A DNA stretch of 64,000 nucleotides from Wohlfahrtiimonas larvae_A (GTDB taxonomy: Bacteria > Pseudomonadota > Gammaproteobacteria > Cardiobacteriales > Wohlfahrtiimonadaceae), in the NCBI GenBank assembly GCA_040394195.1, contig JBEBSR010000001.1, forward strand, positions 1 through 64,000, in the 5' to 3' direction. Below the pieces are notes generated by a model. That model made no database searches and was not told the origin of the DNA. It worked only from the letters and a program-made list of their open reading frames with translations. Each line of letters begins with the position of its first letter. The first letter of the stretch is position 1. Shown here in pieces: positions 1-7,339 of this stretch. The position numbers and the translations under genes were made by a program.

Positions 1-183
1 ACCTTTAGTTTGATCTAAATCAGGAACGATTACTAAGTTACCATCTTCTTGTTTAATACCAACTGCTGAGTGCAATTGTAATTCACTTGAGCCTTTAGCG
101 CCCTTAACTTTTACCAAGTTACCTGTGATAGATACTTCAACACCAGCAGGAATTGGAATAATTTTCTTTGCTACACGAGACAT
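1..183 (-). CDS. rplF: 50S ribosomal protein L6 (partial, N-terminal part only)
   Basis: The first 61 residues of L6 run off the left edge of the window. The protein begins MSRVAKKIIPIPAG, followed by the VKVKGAKG strand typical of the L6 N-terminal fold. L6 binds 23S rRNA near the sarcin-ricin loop in the large subunit. The gene is the last visible member of the spc block and follows rpsH by 10 bases. A purine-rich AGTAGGA ribosome binding site lies just upstream of the ATG. The C-terminal two thirds are outside the window. The identification is secure from sequence and order. Confidence 0.95.
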   Translation of the reverse strand, partial: MSRVAKKIIPIPAGVEVSITGNLVKVKGAKGSSELQLHSAVGIKQEDGNLVIVPDLDQTKG

Positions 184-193
184 TTCCTACTCC

Positions 194-589
194 TTATGCT
201 ACGAAACAAATAACTTCACCACCTAAGGACATAGCTCTTGCTTTACGATCTGTCATCAAACCTTTAGAGGTAGAGATGATCGCAATACCTAAGCCACCCA
301 ATACTGATGGAAGTTGATCTTTACTTCTGTAGATACGAAGGCTAGGACGGCTTACGCGGTCTAAAGTCTCGATTACAGCTTTACCTTGGTAATATTTCAA
401 TGTTACAGATAAAGTCTTTTTAGCACCTTCAGCTGTTACTTCAAAACTTGAAATATAACCTTCATCTTTTAATACTTTTGCAATTGCTTCTTTCTTAGTA
501 GAAGAAGGCATTGCTACAGTTTCTTTTTGTGCAGTTTGTGCGTTACGAATTCTCGTTAACATATCTGCAATCGGATCATGCATACTCAT
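194..589 (-). CDS. rpsH: 30S ribosomal protein S8
   Basis: The 131-residue product matches bacterial S8 end to end, from MSMHDPIADMLTRIRNAQ to the conserved C-terminus STSKGLMTDRKAR...GGEVICFVA. S8 binds the central domain of 16S rRNA early in 30S assembly. In enterobacteria it also represses translation of the spc operon by binding near rplE. I cannot see here whether that control is kept. The start is chosen by a GAGGAGAT ribosome binding site 5 bases before the ATG. It lies between rpsN and rplF, as in the standard spc order. Confidence 0.98.
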   Translation of the reverse strand: MSMHDPIADMLTRIRNAQTAQKETVAMPSSTKKEAIAKVLKDEGYISSFEVTAEGAKKTLSVTLKYYQGKAVIETLDRVSRPSLRIYRSKDQLPSVLGGLGIAIISTSKGLMTDRKARAMSLGGEVICFVA

Positions 590-604
590 GAATTATCTCC
601 TCAA

Positions 605-910
605 TTACCAACTTGCTTTACGTAAGCCTGGGATGTCACCGCGCATAGTAATTTCGCGCAATTTGTTACGACCCAAACCAAATTTGCTGTACACACCATG
701 TGGACGACCAGTGATCGAACAACGTGAGTGTTTACGTGAAGCAGAAGAGTCACGAGGCATTTTTTGCAAAGCGATAACAGCTGCTTGTTTTTCTTCAAAA
801 CTTACAGTTTCGCTCTTAATAATATCTTTTAAGTTATTACGTTTAGCTTGTAATCTCTCAACCAATTTTGCTCTTTTGAGCTCACGGTTGACCATTGATT
901 TTTTTGCCAT
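605..910 (-). CDS. rpsN: 30S ribosomal protein S14, zinc-free form
   Basis: The product is 101 residues, the long form of S14. It begins MAKKSMVNRELKR and ends with the conserved GRNKLREITMRGDIPGLRKASW. It lacks the CXXC pairs of the short zinc-binding paralogue, so it is the C-minus type usual in gammaproteobacteria. S14 assembles late into the head of the small subunit, next to S3 and S10. It sits 11 bases after rplE and 15 bases before rpsH. The match is full length and leaves no doubt. Confidence 0.98.
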   Translation of the reverse strand: MAKKSMVNRELKRAKLVERLQAKRNNLKDIIKSETVSFEEKQAAVIALQKMPRDSSASRKHSRCSITGRPHGVYSKFGLGRNKLREITMRGDIPGLRKASW

Positions 911-921
911 AATATTACCTA

Positions 922-1461
922 TTAATTACGGAATGGGAAACCGAATGCAGCGATAAGTGCTTTCGCTTCTGCATCAGTTTTTGCAGTTGTCGTAAAGTTA
1001 ATGTCCATACCACGCATAGAGTCAACTTTCTCATAATCAATTTCAGGGAAAATGATTTGCTCTTTGATACCGAAGCTATAGTTGCCACGACCATCAAATG
1101 AACGACCATTAATACCACGGAAGTCACGTACACGTGGCAACGAGATATTGATCAAACGATCTAAGAACTCATACATGTGAGCACGACGTAAAGTCACTTT
1201 ACAACCTACAGGCCAACCATCACGGATTTTAAAACCAGCGATTGATTTTTTTGACAATGTTACAACTGGTTTTTGACCAGCGATAGCAGTCATGTCAGCC
1301 ACAGCAAAATCCATTACTTTTTTATCAGCAACAGCTTCACCAACACCCATATTCAAGGTAATTTTAGTGATTTTTGGTACTTCCATTGGATTTTTATATC
1401 CAAATTGTTCCATTAATTTTGGAACAACTACATCACTGTAGTATTGATTTAATCTTGTCAT
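922..1461 (-). CDS. rplE: 50S ribosomal protein L5
   Basis: The 179-residue product carries the L5 signatures: YYSDVVVPKLMEQFGYKN at the start, ITLNMGVGEAVADKK, and the C-terminal block MRGMDINFTTTAKTDAEA followed by FGFPFRN. L5 binds 5S rRNA and forms part of the central protuberance and the bridge to the small subunit. The start is supported by a CTAGGATTAATTT ribosome binding region before the ATG. The gap to the preceding gene rplX is 126 bases and contains a perfect inverted repeat, which is unusual for this operon and is listed separately. Confidence 0.98.
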   Translation of the reverse strand: MTRLNQYYSDVVVPKLMEQFGYKNPMEVPKITKITLNMGVGEAVADKKVMDFAVADMTAIAGQKPVVTLSKKSIAGFKIRDGWPVGCKVTLRRAHMYEFLDRLINISLPRVRDFRGINGRSFDGRGNYSFGIKEQIIFPEIDYEKVDSMRGMDINFTTTAKTDAEAKALIAAFGFPFRN

Positions 1462-1527
1462 AAATTAATCCTAGCCAAACGGATATATTGAAGAAATGCA
1501 TCCTATTCAGCGACTGTTAAAACAAAC

Positions 1528-1555
1528 ACTCTCATAGACATACATCTATGAGAGT
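1528..1555. repeat. 10-bp perfect inverted repeat in the rplX-rplE gap
   Basis: ACTCTCATAG and CTATGAGAGT are perfect reverse complements separated by 8 bases. In the minus-strand transcript the hairpin is followed by GTGTTTGTTTT, a broken and not convincing terminator tail. It could act as an attenuator, an RNA processing site or a protein binding site. It lies inside a 126-base gap where many bacteria have only 10-20 bases. Confidence 0.6.
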
Positions 1556-1587
1556 AGAGCACAATACAATAACAGAAAAATTAGGGA

Positions 1588-1929
1588 TTAGCCAATTTTT
1601 TTGTTAGTTGATTTAAAAAATCGTTCTCTTGTGAAAGTATTTTTACCGTTTGCATCTGTTGTAGCAGTTACTTCGATACGAACACGATCACCTTTTTTAG
1701 TTTCTGGATTGAAGATCATAACGTTAGAAATATGGATTGTTGCTTCCTGCTCTACGCGACCACCTTCGATACCACGTTGTGGGTTTGGTTTAACATGCTT
1801 AGTTTTCTTGTTAACACCCGCAACTAAAACTCTTGAACCGTCTTTAGTAATTGAAACGATATGACCAGTTTTACCTTTGTCATTACCAGTAATTACTACA
1901 ACTTCATCACCTTTACGTAATTTATTCAT
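1588..1929 (-). CDS. rplX: 50S ribosomal protein L24
   Basis: The 113-residue product begins MNKLRKGDEVVVITGNDKGKTG, the KOW motif of L24, and continues through HVKPNPQRG...EATIHISNV. L24 starts assembly of the large subunit by binding the 5' end of 23S rRNA and sits near the exit tunnel. The protein is about nine residues longer than the E. coli form because of a basic tail (FTRERFFKSTNKKIG). It follows rplN by 9 bases. What follows downstream is the unusually long gap before rplE. Confidence 0.97.
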   Translation of the reverse strand: MNKLRKGDEVVVITGNDKGKTGHIVSITKDGSRVLVAGVNKKTKHVKPNPQRGIEGGRVEQEATIHISNVMIFNPETKKGDRVRIEVTATTDANGKNTFTRERFFKSTNKKIG

Positions 1930-1938
1930 GCTATCACC

Positions 1939-2307
1939 TTAAATTACTTCTGGAGCCAAAGAGATGATCTTCATGAAACGATCACCACGAAGCTCGCGAG
2001 TTACTGGTCCAAAAATACGTGTACCGATTGGTTCAAATTTTGAGTTCAATAGTACTGCTGCATTGCCATCAAATTTTACCAATGAACCGTCATCACGACG
2101 CACACCTTTACGTGTTCTAACAACTAATGCATTGTAGATTTCACCTTTTTTCGCACGACCACGTGGAATAGCATCTTTAACAGATACTTTGATGATATCA
2201 CCAACACCAGCATAACGACGATGTGAACCGCCTAAAACTTTGATACACATCAAGCGTTTTGCACCTGAGTTATCAGCAACTTCAAGCATAGATTGAGTTT
2301 GAATCAT
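1939..2307 (-). CDS. rplN: 50S ribosomal protein L14
   Basis: The 122-residue protein is the typical L14 length. It begins MIQTQSMLEVADNSGAKRLMCIKVLGG, the classic L14 signature, and ends RFMKIISLAPEVI. L14 binds 23S rRNA at the subunit interface, near L19 and L3. It lies 4 bases after rpsQ in the standard order rpsQ-rplN-rplX. Nothing unusual is seen in the gene. Confidence 0.98.
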   Translation of the reverse strand: MIQTQSMLEVADNSGAKRLMCIKVLGGSHRRYAGVGDIIKVSVKDAIPRGRAKKGEIYNALVVRTRKGVRRDDGSLVKFDGNAAVLLNSKFEPIGTRIFGPVTRELRGDRFMKIISLAPEVI

Positions 2308-2311
2308 TTCA

Positions 2312-2578
2312 CTAGCCTCTTGCTTCTTCGATCACTTTAACCAAAGCCCAAGATTTTAACTTAGACATTGGACGTGATTGCTTAATTTCAACTAAATCAC
2401 CCACTTTACAGATGTTATTTTCATCATGTGCGTGAAACTTCGTAGAACGCTTAATGTATTTACCGTAGATTGGGTGTTTTACTAAACGCTCAACCAATAC
2501 TGTAATTGTTTTATCCATCTTATCAGATGAAACGCGACCAACTACTGTACGCTCAACTTTTTGTTTAACTTCAGACAT
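2312..2578 (-). CDS. rpsQ: 30S ribosomal protein S17
   Basis: The 88-residue protein contains the S17 OB-fold core: RTVVGRVSSDKMDKTITVLVERLVKHPIYGKY, read here as successive segments, followed by the FHAHDENN turn and the VGDLVEIKQSRPMSK strand. S17 is a primary binder of the 5' domain of 16S rRNA. Its start overlaps the last base of the rpmC stop codon, so translation is probably coupled. It closes the S10 block and is followed closely by rplN. Confidence 0.97.
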   Translation of the reverse strand: MSEVKQKVERTVVGRVSSDKMDKTITVLVERLVKHPIYGKYIKRSTKFHAHDENNICKVGDLVEIKQSRPMSKLKSWALVKVIEEARG

Positions 2579-2778
2579 TACTCACCTGCCTTTTGTGCTA
2601 AAACAGTGTTGATTTGAGCAATTTGCTTACGAGTTGCTTTGAACTGGTGTGGCTTTTCCAACTGACCAGTTGCTTTTTGCATACGTAAGTTAAATTGTGC
2701 TTTGCGTAATTCTAAACGCTCAGCCTTTAACTCTTCAACGCTCTTAGCAGATAATGTTTCCATAAAATTATTACTCAT
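2578..2778 (-). CDS. rpmC: 50S ribosomal protein L29
   Basis: The L29 core is clear: LSAKSVEELKAERLELRKAQ followed by FNLRMQKATGQLEKPHQFK, a two-helix hairpin. L29 sits at the tunnel exit beside L23 and forms part of the SRP docking site. The reading frame stays open further upstream into rplP. I place the start at the ATG encoding MSNNFMETL because an AAGGTGAT ribosome binding site lies just before it. This gives 66 residues, near the family norm. The next internal ATG (METL) has no such site. Confidence 0.92.
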   Translation of the reverse strand: MSNNFMETLSAKSVEELKAERLELRKAQFNLRMQKATGQLEKPHQFKATRKQIAQINTVLAQKAGE

Positions 2779-2788
2779 AATCATCACC

Positions 2789-3202
2789 TTAAAGTACTGT
2801 TCTAGCAACAAATGTTGTCTGAACAGATAATTTAGCAGCCGCTAAACGGAATGCTTCACGTGCAACTTCTTCAGCCACACCTTCGATTTCGTATAACATT
2901 CTGCCTGGTTGAACTTTAGCCACCCAATATTCAACGTTACCTTTACCACTACCCATACGAACTTCTAATGGTTTGTTAGTAATTGGAACATCTGGGAAAA
3001 CACGAATATAAACTTTACCACCACGACGAACGTAGCGGTTGATCGCACGACGCGCAGATTCGATCTGACGCGCTGTGATACGACCACGTGTTGTAGCTTT
3101 CAAGCCGAATTCACCAAAGCTAACTTGATTACCAGCAAGTGCATTACCGCGGTTGCGGCCTTTACGCATTTTTCTAAATTTTGTACGTTTAGGCTGTAAC
3201 AT
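2789..3202 (-). CDS. rplP: 50S ribosomal protein L16
   Basis: The 137-residue product begins MLQPKRTKFRKMRKGRNRG and contains the L16 signatures ITARQIESARRAINRY and VRMGSGKGNVEYWVAKVQPGR (given in parts). L16 contacts the A-site tRNA elbow and organises the peptidyl-transferase centre. The arginine near residue 81 that is often hydroxylated is within the PVTNKPLEVRMG region, here VPITNKPLEVRMG. It starts 2 bases after the rpsC stop codon, so the two are probably coupled. Confidence 0.97.
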   Translation of the reverse strand: MLQPKRTKFRKMRKGRNRGNALAGNQVSFGEFGLKATTRGRITARQIESARRAINRYVRRGGKVYIRVFPDVPITNKPLEVRMGSGKGNVEYWVAKVQPGRMLYEIEGVAEEVAREAFRLAAAKLSVQTTFVARTVL

Positions 3203-3204
3203 AA

Positions 3205-3891
3205 TTATTCACCTCTCTTTTTAGAGCGACGACCTTTCTCTGGTTGCTCATCAGCTTTTTGATAATCAAATACTTCACCCTTATAGATCCAAACTTTGAT
3301 ACCTAGGATACCATAAGTAGTTAAAGCTTCAGCTGTACCATAATCGATATTCGCACGCAATGTATGCAATGGCACACGGCCTTCACGATACCATTCCATA
3401 CGAGCAATTTCTGCACCATTCAAACGACCAGAAACGTTAACACGGATACCTTCCGCACCTACTTTCATAGTGTTAGTCACAGCACGCTTCATTGCACGGC
3501 GGAACATTACACGGCGCTCTAATTGTTGTGCAATACCTTCAGCAACCAAATAAGCATCTAACTCAGGCTTTTTGATTTCTTCGATAGCTACATGTACAGG
3601 GCAACCCATAATTTTAGTTAACTGTATACGTAATTTATCAATATCCTCACCTTTCTTACCAATCACAACACCAGGACGAGCTGTAAAGATCGTTACTTGT
3701 GCTGATTTGCTTGGACGAGTGATTTGAATTTTAGAAACCGCAGCACTTGCTAATTCTTTACGAAGAAACTCACGAGCTCTAAAATCCGCTTCGATAAATC
3801 CAGGAAATTCTTTGCTACTTGCATACCAACGTGAATTCCAATCTTTAGAGATACCTAAACGAATTCCGGTTGGATTAACTTTTTGACCCAT
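3205..3891 (-). CDS. rpsC: 30S ribosomal protein S3
   Basis: The 228-residue protein matches S3. It starts MGQKVNPTGIRLGISKDWNSRWYA, read in segments, has the KH-domain GxxG in RPGVVIGKKGEDIDKL, and the C-terminal domain with GAEIARMEWYREGRVPLHTLRA. S3 lies in the head of the small subunit at the mRNA entry channel and contributes to helicase activity. The basic C-terminus (GRRSKKRGE) is as expected. It sits between rplV and rplP in canonical order. Confidence 0.98.
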   Translation of the reverse strand: MGQKVNPTGIRLGISKDWNSRWYASSKEFPGFIEADFRAREFLRKELASAAVSKIQITRPSKSAQVTIFTARPGVVIGKKGEDIDKLRIQLTKIMGCPVHVAIEEIKKPELDAYLVAEGIAQQLERRVMFRRAMKRAVTNTMKVGAEGIRVNVSGRLNGAEIARMEWYREGRVPLHTLRANIDYGTAEALTTYGILGIKVWIYKGEVFDYQKADEQPEKGRRSKKRGE

Positions 3892-3902
3892 TATAGTCTC
3901 CC

Positions 3903-4229
3903 TTATTCTGCTACTGTGATCGCAACATGGCTTGTGCGCTTAAGGATGCGGCTACCGCGACCTTTTGCACGTGCTCTCATGCGCTTAAGAACAGGACCAG
4001 CATCAACCATAATAGTTTGTACTTTCAAACCATCGATATCTAATGCAGCATTATTTTCCGCATTAGCAATTGCTGAGTTCAAAACTTTCTTGATAATTTC
4101 AGCTGCTTTCTTATCGCTGAATTCCAAAAGAGCTAATGCACGCTCAACTGGTAAACCACGAATTTGATCTGCAACTAAGCGCGCTTTCTGAGGAGAGATA
4201 CGCGCAGATTTTAATGTAGCTGTTTGCAT
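3903..4229 (-). CDS. rplV: 50S ribosomal protein L22
   Basis: The 108-residue product carries the L22 features: SARISPQKARLVADQIRGLPVERAL at the N-terminus and the long beta hairpin ending in RARAKGRGSRILKRTSHVA, cited in parts. The hairpin lines the nascent-chain tunnel and contacts macrolides. The family length is 110. The gene follows rpsS by 9 bases and precedes rpsC by 11. No deletion is seen in the loop that causes erythromycin resistance in other species. Confidence 0.97.
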   Translation of the reverse strand: MQTATLKSARISPQKARLVADQIRGLPVERALALLEFSDKKAAEIIKKVLNSAIANAENNAALDIDGLKVQTIMVDAGPVLKRMRARAKGRGSRILKRTSHVAITVAE

Positions 4230-4238
4230 AATAAACTC

Positions 4239-4511
4239 CTATCGCGCTTTTTTATCTGCAACGTGACCACGGTAAGTACGAGTAAGAGCAAACTCACCCA
4301 ACTTATGACCGATCATGTTTTCAGTAATTAAAATTGGAACATGCACTTTACCGTTGTGCACTGCAATTGTTAGACCAATCATATCAGGAAGGATCATTGA
4401 GCGGCGAGACCAAGTTTTGATTGGCTTGCGGCTTTTAGAAGCGATAGCTTCTTCAACTTTCTTCATTAAGTGATGATCGATAAATGGGCCTTTCTTAATA
4501 GAACGTGGCAT
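4239..4511 (-). CDS. rpsS: 30S ribosomal protein S19
   Basis: The 90-residue product begins MPRSIKKGPFIDHHLMKKVE and contains SRRSMILPDMIGLTIAVHNGK and the C-terminal FALTRTYRGH motif. S19 forms a pair with S13 in the 30S head and contacts the P-site tRNA and the intersubunit bridge. The order rplB-rpsS-rplV is standard. The match is complete. Confidence 0.98.
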   Translation of the reverse strand: MPRSIKKGPFIDHHLMKKVEEAIASKSRKPIKTWSRRSMILPDMIGLTIAVHNGKVHVPILITENMIGHKLGEFALTRTYRGHVADKKAR

Positions 4512-4526
4512 AAATTATCCTTTATC

Positions 4527-5351
4527 TTACTTATTACGATGACGAACAATAAACTTATCTGTGCGTTTATTGCTTCTTGTTTTGTAACCTTTAGTTGGTA
4601 CACCCCATGGAGTAACAGGATGACGACCACCTTTACTACGGCCTTCACCACCACCGTGAGGGTGATCCACTGGGTTCATACACGCACCACGAACTGTAGG
4701 ACGAACGCCTAACCAGCGTTTTGCACCAGCTTTACCCAATACGCGCAAGCTGTGTTCGCCGTTAGATACTTCACCTAAAGTTGCTTTACAGTCAACATGA
4801 ACGCGACGCATTTCGCCAGAACGTAAACGCAATGTAACGAATTGACCTTCACGAGCCACCAACTGAACGCCAGCACCAGCTGAACGAGCCAACTGAGCAC
4901 CCTTACCTTCTTTCAATTCGATACAATGAATTGTAGAACCTACTGGGATATTACGAAGAGGTAATGCATTACCAGGTTTAATTGGCGCACCAGAACCTGA
5001 CAATAATACTGTACCTTCGCTCACACCCTTAGGAGCAATGATATAACGACGTTCGCCATCTGCGTAACATAACAATGCGATATGCGCAGTACGATTAGGA
5101 TCGTATTCAATACGCTCAACACGTGCAGGGATATTATCCTTATCACGTTTGAAGTCAACGATACGATAGTGTTGCTTATGACCACCACCAATGTGACGAG
5201 TTGTGATACGACCATTATTGTTACGACCGCCAGTTCTTGACTTGCTATCTAACAATGGAGCGTATGGAGCGCCTTTATGCAAACCAGGCGTCACAATTTT
5301 AATCATACTGCGACGACCAGCTGATGTTGGCTTAGTCTTAACAATTGCCAT
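4527..5351 (-). CDS. rplB: 50S ribosomal protein L2
   Basis: The 274-residue protein is full length for L2. It has the N-terminal KPTSAGRRSM region, the central RNA-binding beta barrel (GHKQHYRIVDFKRD), and the signature NPVDHPHGGGEGRS near the C-terminus. The histidine in that signature is needed for peptidyl transferase activity in E. coli. L2 bridges both subunits. Its start overlaps the rplW stop by one base, which favours translational coupling. Confidence 0.98.
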   Translation of the reverse strand: MAIVKTKPTSAGRRSMIKIVTPGLHKGAPYAPLLDSKSRTGGRNNNGRITTRHIGGGHKQHYRIVDFKRDKDNIPARVERIEYDPNRTAHIALLCYADGERRYIIAPKGVSEGTVLLSGSGAPIKPGNALPLRNIPVGSTIHCIELKEGKGAQLARSAGAGVQLVAREGQFVTLRLRSGEMRRVHVDCKATLGEVSNGEHSLRVLGKAGAKRWLGVRPTVRGACMNPVDHPHGGGEGRSKGGRHPVTPWGVPTKGYKTRSNKRTDKFIVRHRNK

Positions 5352-5653
5352 TATGCACCACCTACAAAATCAATAGTTTGTCCATCAGCTAAAGTAACAT
5401 ATGCTTTTTTCCAATCTTGTCTTTGACCAACAAAACGACCTAAACGTTTTTGCTTGCCATTTTGAATTGCAACAGTTACAGCGCTAACTTTAACGTTAAA
5501 GCTTAATTCTACCGCTTGTTTAATTTCAAGCTTAGTAGCATCTTTCAATACTTTGAAGCAGACTTGGCCAGCTGATTCTTCTAAACGAGCTGTTTTTTCT
5601 GACGCGTGAGGCGCAAGAATAATCTGCATTAAACGTTCTTCTTTCATACTCAT
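5351..5653 (-). CDS. rplW: 50S ribosomal protein L23
   Basis: The product contains KEERLMQIILAPHASEKTA and GRRxDWKKAYV-type sequence (here GQRQDWKKAYVTLADGQTIDFVGGA in parts), diagnostic of L23. L23 docks trigger factor and SRP at the tunnel exit. A longer frame begins at an upstream GTG, but I choose the ATG whose first bases overlap the rplD stop in an ATGA arrangement, with a GGAG site 8 bases upstream. This gives MSMKEERL and 100 residues, the family length. Confidence 0.95.
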   Translation of the reverse strand: MSMKEERLMQIILAPHASEKTARLEESAGQVCFKVLKDATKLEIKQAVELSFNVKVSAVTVAIQNGKQKRLGRFVGQRQDWKKAYVTLADGQTIDFVGGA

Positions 5654-6255
5654 GCTAACCACTCCGCTACAGATGTTAATGCTTCTTGAGTCATAACAAC
5701 TTTTTCAAATTGGATTAGGCTTACTGGATCAATACCTGCCGCATCGATAACTTGAACATATGGCAAGTTACGAGTTGCTAAGTATAAAGGCAAGTCAATC
5801 GCTTGAGTTACTAACAATGCGTTATTACCTACATTTAAATCCTGAAGCATTTTTAAAGCTGCTTTAGTTTTTGACTCAGCCAATTCAATTTTATCTACGA
5901 TAACCAAACGATCTTGTCTGATTAATTCAGAGAAAATTGATGCAATAGCTGCACGATACATTTTCTTGTTAACTTTTTGTTCCCAGTTTTGTGGTTTAGC
6001 AGCAAATGTTACGCCACCAGAACGCCAAATTGGACTACGTGAAGAACCTGCACGCGCACGACCTGTACCTTTTTGTCTCCATGGCTTAATTCCACCACCA
6101 GCAACTTCAGCACGAGTTTTTTGAGCACGAGTACCAGCACGACCTGCCGCTTGATACGCCACAACTACTTGATGAACAAGAGTTTCATTGAATTCACGAG
6201 CAAAGATTGAATCTTCTACTGCAATCGTTGAACCATTTTTAATATTTAATTCCAT
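5650..6255 (-). CDS. rplD: 50S ribosomal protein L4
   Basis: The 201-residue protein has the L4 layout: an N-terminal segment, the extended tunnel loop with GTRAQKTRAEVAGGGIKPWRQKGTGRARAGS cited in parts, and the alpha/beta C-terminal domain ending EALTSVAEWLA. L4 helps form the tunnel constriction with L22. In E. coli it also represses the S10 operon through the leader upstream of rpsJ. Here rpsJ follows tuf closely, so an equivalent leader is not obvious. The stop overlaps the rplW start. Confidence 0.97.
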   Translation of the reverse strand: MELNIKNGSTIAVEDSIFAREFNETLVHQVVVAYQAAGRAGTRAQKTRAEVAGGGIKPWRQKGTGRARAGSSRSPIWRSGGVTFAAKPQNWEQKVNKKMYRAAIASIFSELIRQDRLVIVDKIELAESKTKAALKMLQDLNVGNNALLVTQAIDLPLYLATRNLPYVQVIDAAGIDPVSLIQFEKVVMTQEALTSVAEWLA

Positions 6256-6258
6256 TGA

Positions 6259-6897
6259 TTACCCCTTTGCCTTAACTGAAGGTTTGATAATCACGTTACC
6301 GCCTTTAGCTCCAGGTACTGCACCCTTAACTAAAACGATATTTCTTTCAGCATCAATACGTACGATTTCTAAGTTCAATGCTGTACGCTTAACGGCACCC
6401 ATGTGACCTGTCATTTTCTTACCTTTGAAAACACGACCAGGATCTTGACATTGCCCGATAGAACCAGGAACACGATGTGATAATGAGTTACCGTGAGAAT
6501 TTCTTTGACCAGCAAAGTTCCAACGCTTGATAGTACCAGCAAAACCTTTACCTTGGCTCGTACCGCTTACGTCAACTTTCTGACCTTCTTCAAACACTGA
6601 AGTTGTGATTTCTTGTCCAAGTGCATATTCTGCTACGTCTTCAACGCGGAATTCCCACAAACCACGACCAGCTTCCACTTTTGCTTTAGCAAAGTGACCA
6701 GCTGCTGCTTTATTTACACGGCTTGCTTTTCTTACACCTGTTGTTACTTGAACAGAAGTATAACCATCTACTTGACTGTTTTTAACTTGAGTTACTCTGT
6801 TAGGAGAAACTTCTAAAACAGTTACAGCGATGGATTCACCACTTTCAGTAAATACGCGAGTCATCCCCGCTTTACGTCCTACTAATCCAATTGCCAT
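6259..6897 (-). CDS. rplC: 50S ribosomal protein L3
   Basis: The 212-residue product begins MAIGLVGRKAGMTRVFTESG and contains the L3 signature FAGTIKRWNFAGQRNSHGNS followed by HRVPGSIGQCQDPGRVFKGKKM, in pieces. L3 is an early assembly protein whose long loop reaches the peptidyl-transferase centre. The glutamine in the GQ motif that PrmB methylates in E. coli is in the SIGQCQDP region. A 74-base gap with a hairpin precedes the gene. Identification is certain. Confidence 0.98.
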   Translation of the reverse strand: MAIGLVGRKAGMTRVFTESGESIAVTVLEVSPNRVTQVKNSQVDGYTSVQVTTGVRKASRVNKAAAGHFAKAKVEAGRGLWEFRVEDVAEYALGQEITTSVFEEGQKVDVSGTSQGKGFAGTIKRWNFAGQRNSHGNSLSHRVPGSIGQCQDPGRVFKGKKMTGHMGAVKRTALNLEIVRIDAERNIVLVKGAVPGAKGGNVIIKPSVKAKG

Positions 6898-6924
6898 TTT
6901 AAAACCTCAATATAGATAAATTAC

Positions 6925-6950
6925 GAGAGGAAGGTTGGCCACCTTCTTCG
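6925..6950. promoter_or_regulatory. Hairpin between rpsJ and rplC
   Basis: GAAGGT and ACCTTC flank a 5-base loop, with more partial pairing outside, in the 74-base rpsJ-rplC gap. It could be an RNA structure for processing or feedback by a ribosomal protein. No U-run follows on the minus strand, so a terminator is unlikely. The role is not established. Confidence 0.35.
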
Positions 6951-6971
6951 CCCTAGTCGACTAAATTAGGA

Positions 6972-7283
6972 TTAACCTAATTTAATCTGAACATCAACAC
7001 CTGCTGCCAAGTCTAGCTTCATCAAAGCATCAACTGTTTTTTCAGTAGGATTAATGATATCCATCAAACGCTTATGCGTTTTTAACTCATACTGATCACG
7101 CGCATCTTTGTTTACGTGCGGAGAGATCAATACTGTGAAACGCTCAGTTTTTACAGGCAATGGGATTGGACCCTTAATTTGCGCGCCTGTACGCTTAGCT
7201 GTTTCAACAATTTCTTTAGCTGATTGATCGATTAAACGATGATCAAAAGCTTTTAAACGAATACGAATTTTTTGATTGGTCAT
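6972..7283 (-). CDS. rpsJ: 30S ribosomal protein S10 / NusE
   Basis: The 103-residue protein begins MTNQKIRIRLKAFDHRLIDQSA and has the KGPIPLPVKTERFTVLISPHVNKDAR region typical of S10, cited in parts. S10 sits in the 30S head. As NusE it also joins the NusB antitermination complex with RNA polymerase and links transcription to translation through NusG. It is the first gene of the S10 block. It lies only 56 bases after tuf, so it may be read from the str promoter as well as from any local promoter. Confidence 0.98.
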   Translation of the reverse strand: MTNQKIRIRLKAFDHRLIDQSAKEIVETAKRTGAQIKGPIPLPVKTERFTVLISPHVNKDARDQYELKTHKRLMDIINPTEKTVDALMKLDLAAGVDVQIKLG

Positions 7284-7300
7284 TTCTATTTCTCAAAATG

Positions 7301-7321
7301 ATGCGCCCTAGCAGAGCGCAT
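7301..7321. promoter_or_regulatory. Short inverted repeat between tuf and rpsJ
   Basis: ATGCGC and GCGCAT flank a 9-base loop in the 56-base gap between tuf and rpsJ. On the minus strand no U-run follows. It may be an attenuator or processing hairpin at the joint of the str and S10 operons. The function is inferred only from position. Confidence 0.35.
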
Positions 7322-7339
7322 ACTAATTAAATTGATCTA

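Noticed and set aside
588..956. Open frame on the plus strand opposite rpsN and rpsH
   Set aside because: It is the complement of highly conserved ribosomal protein genes, has no ribosome binding site and no recognisable family.
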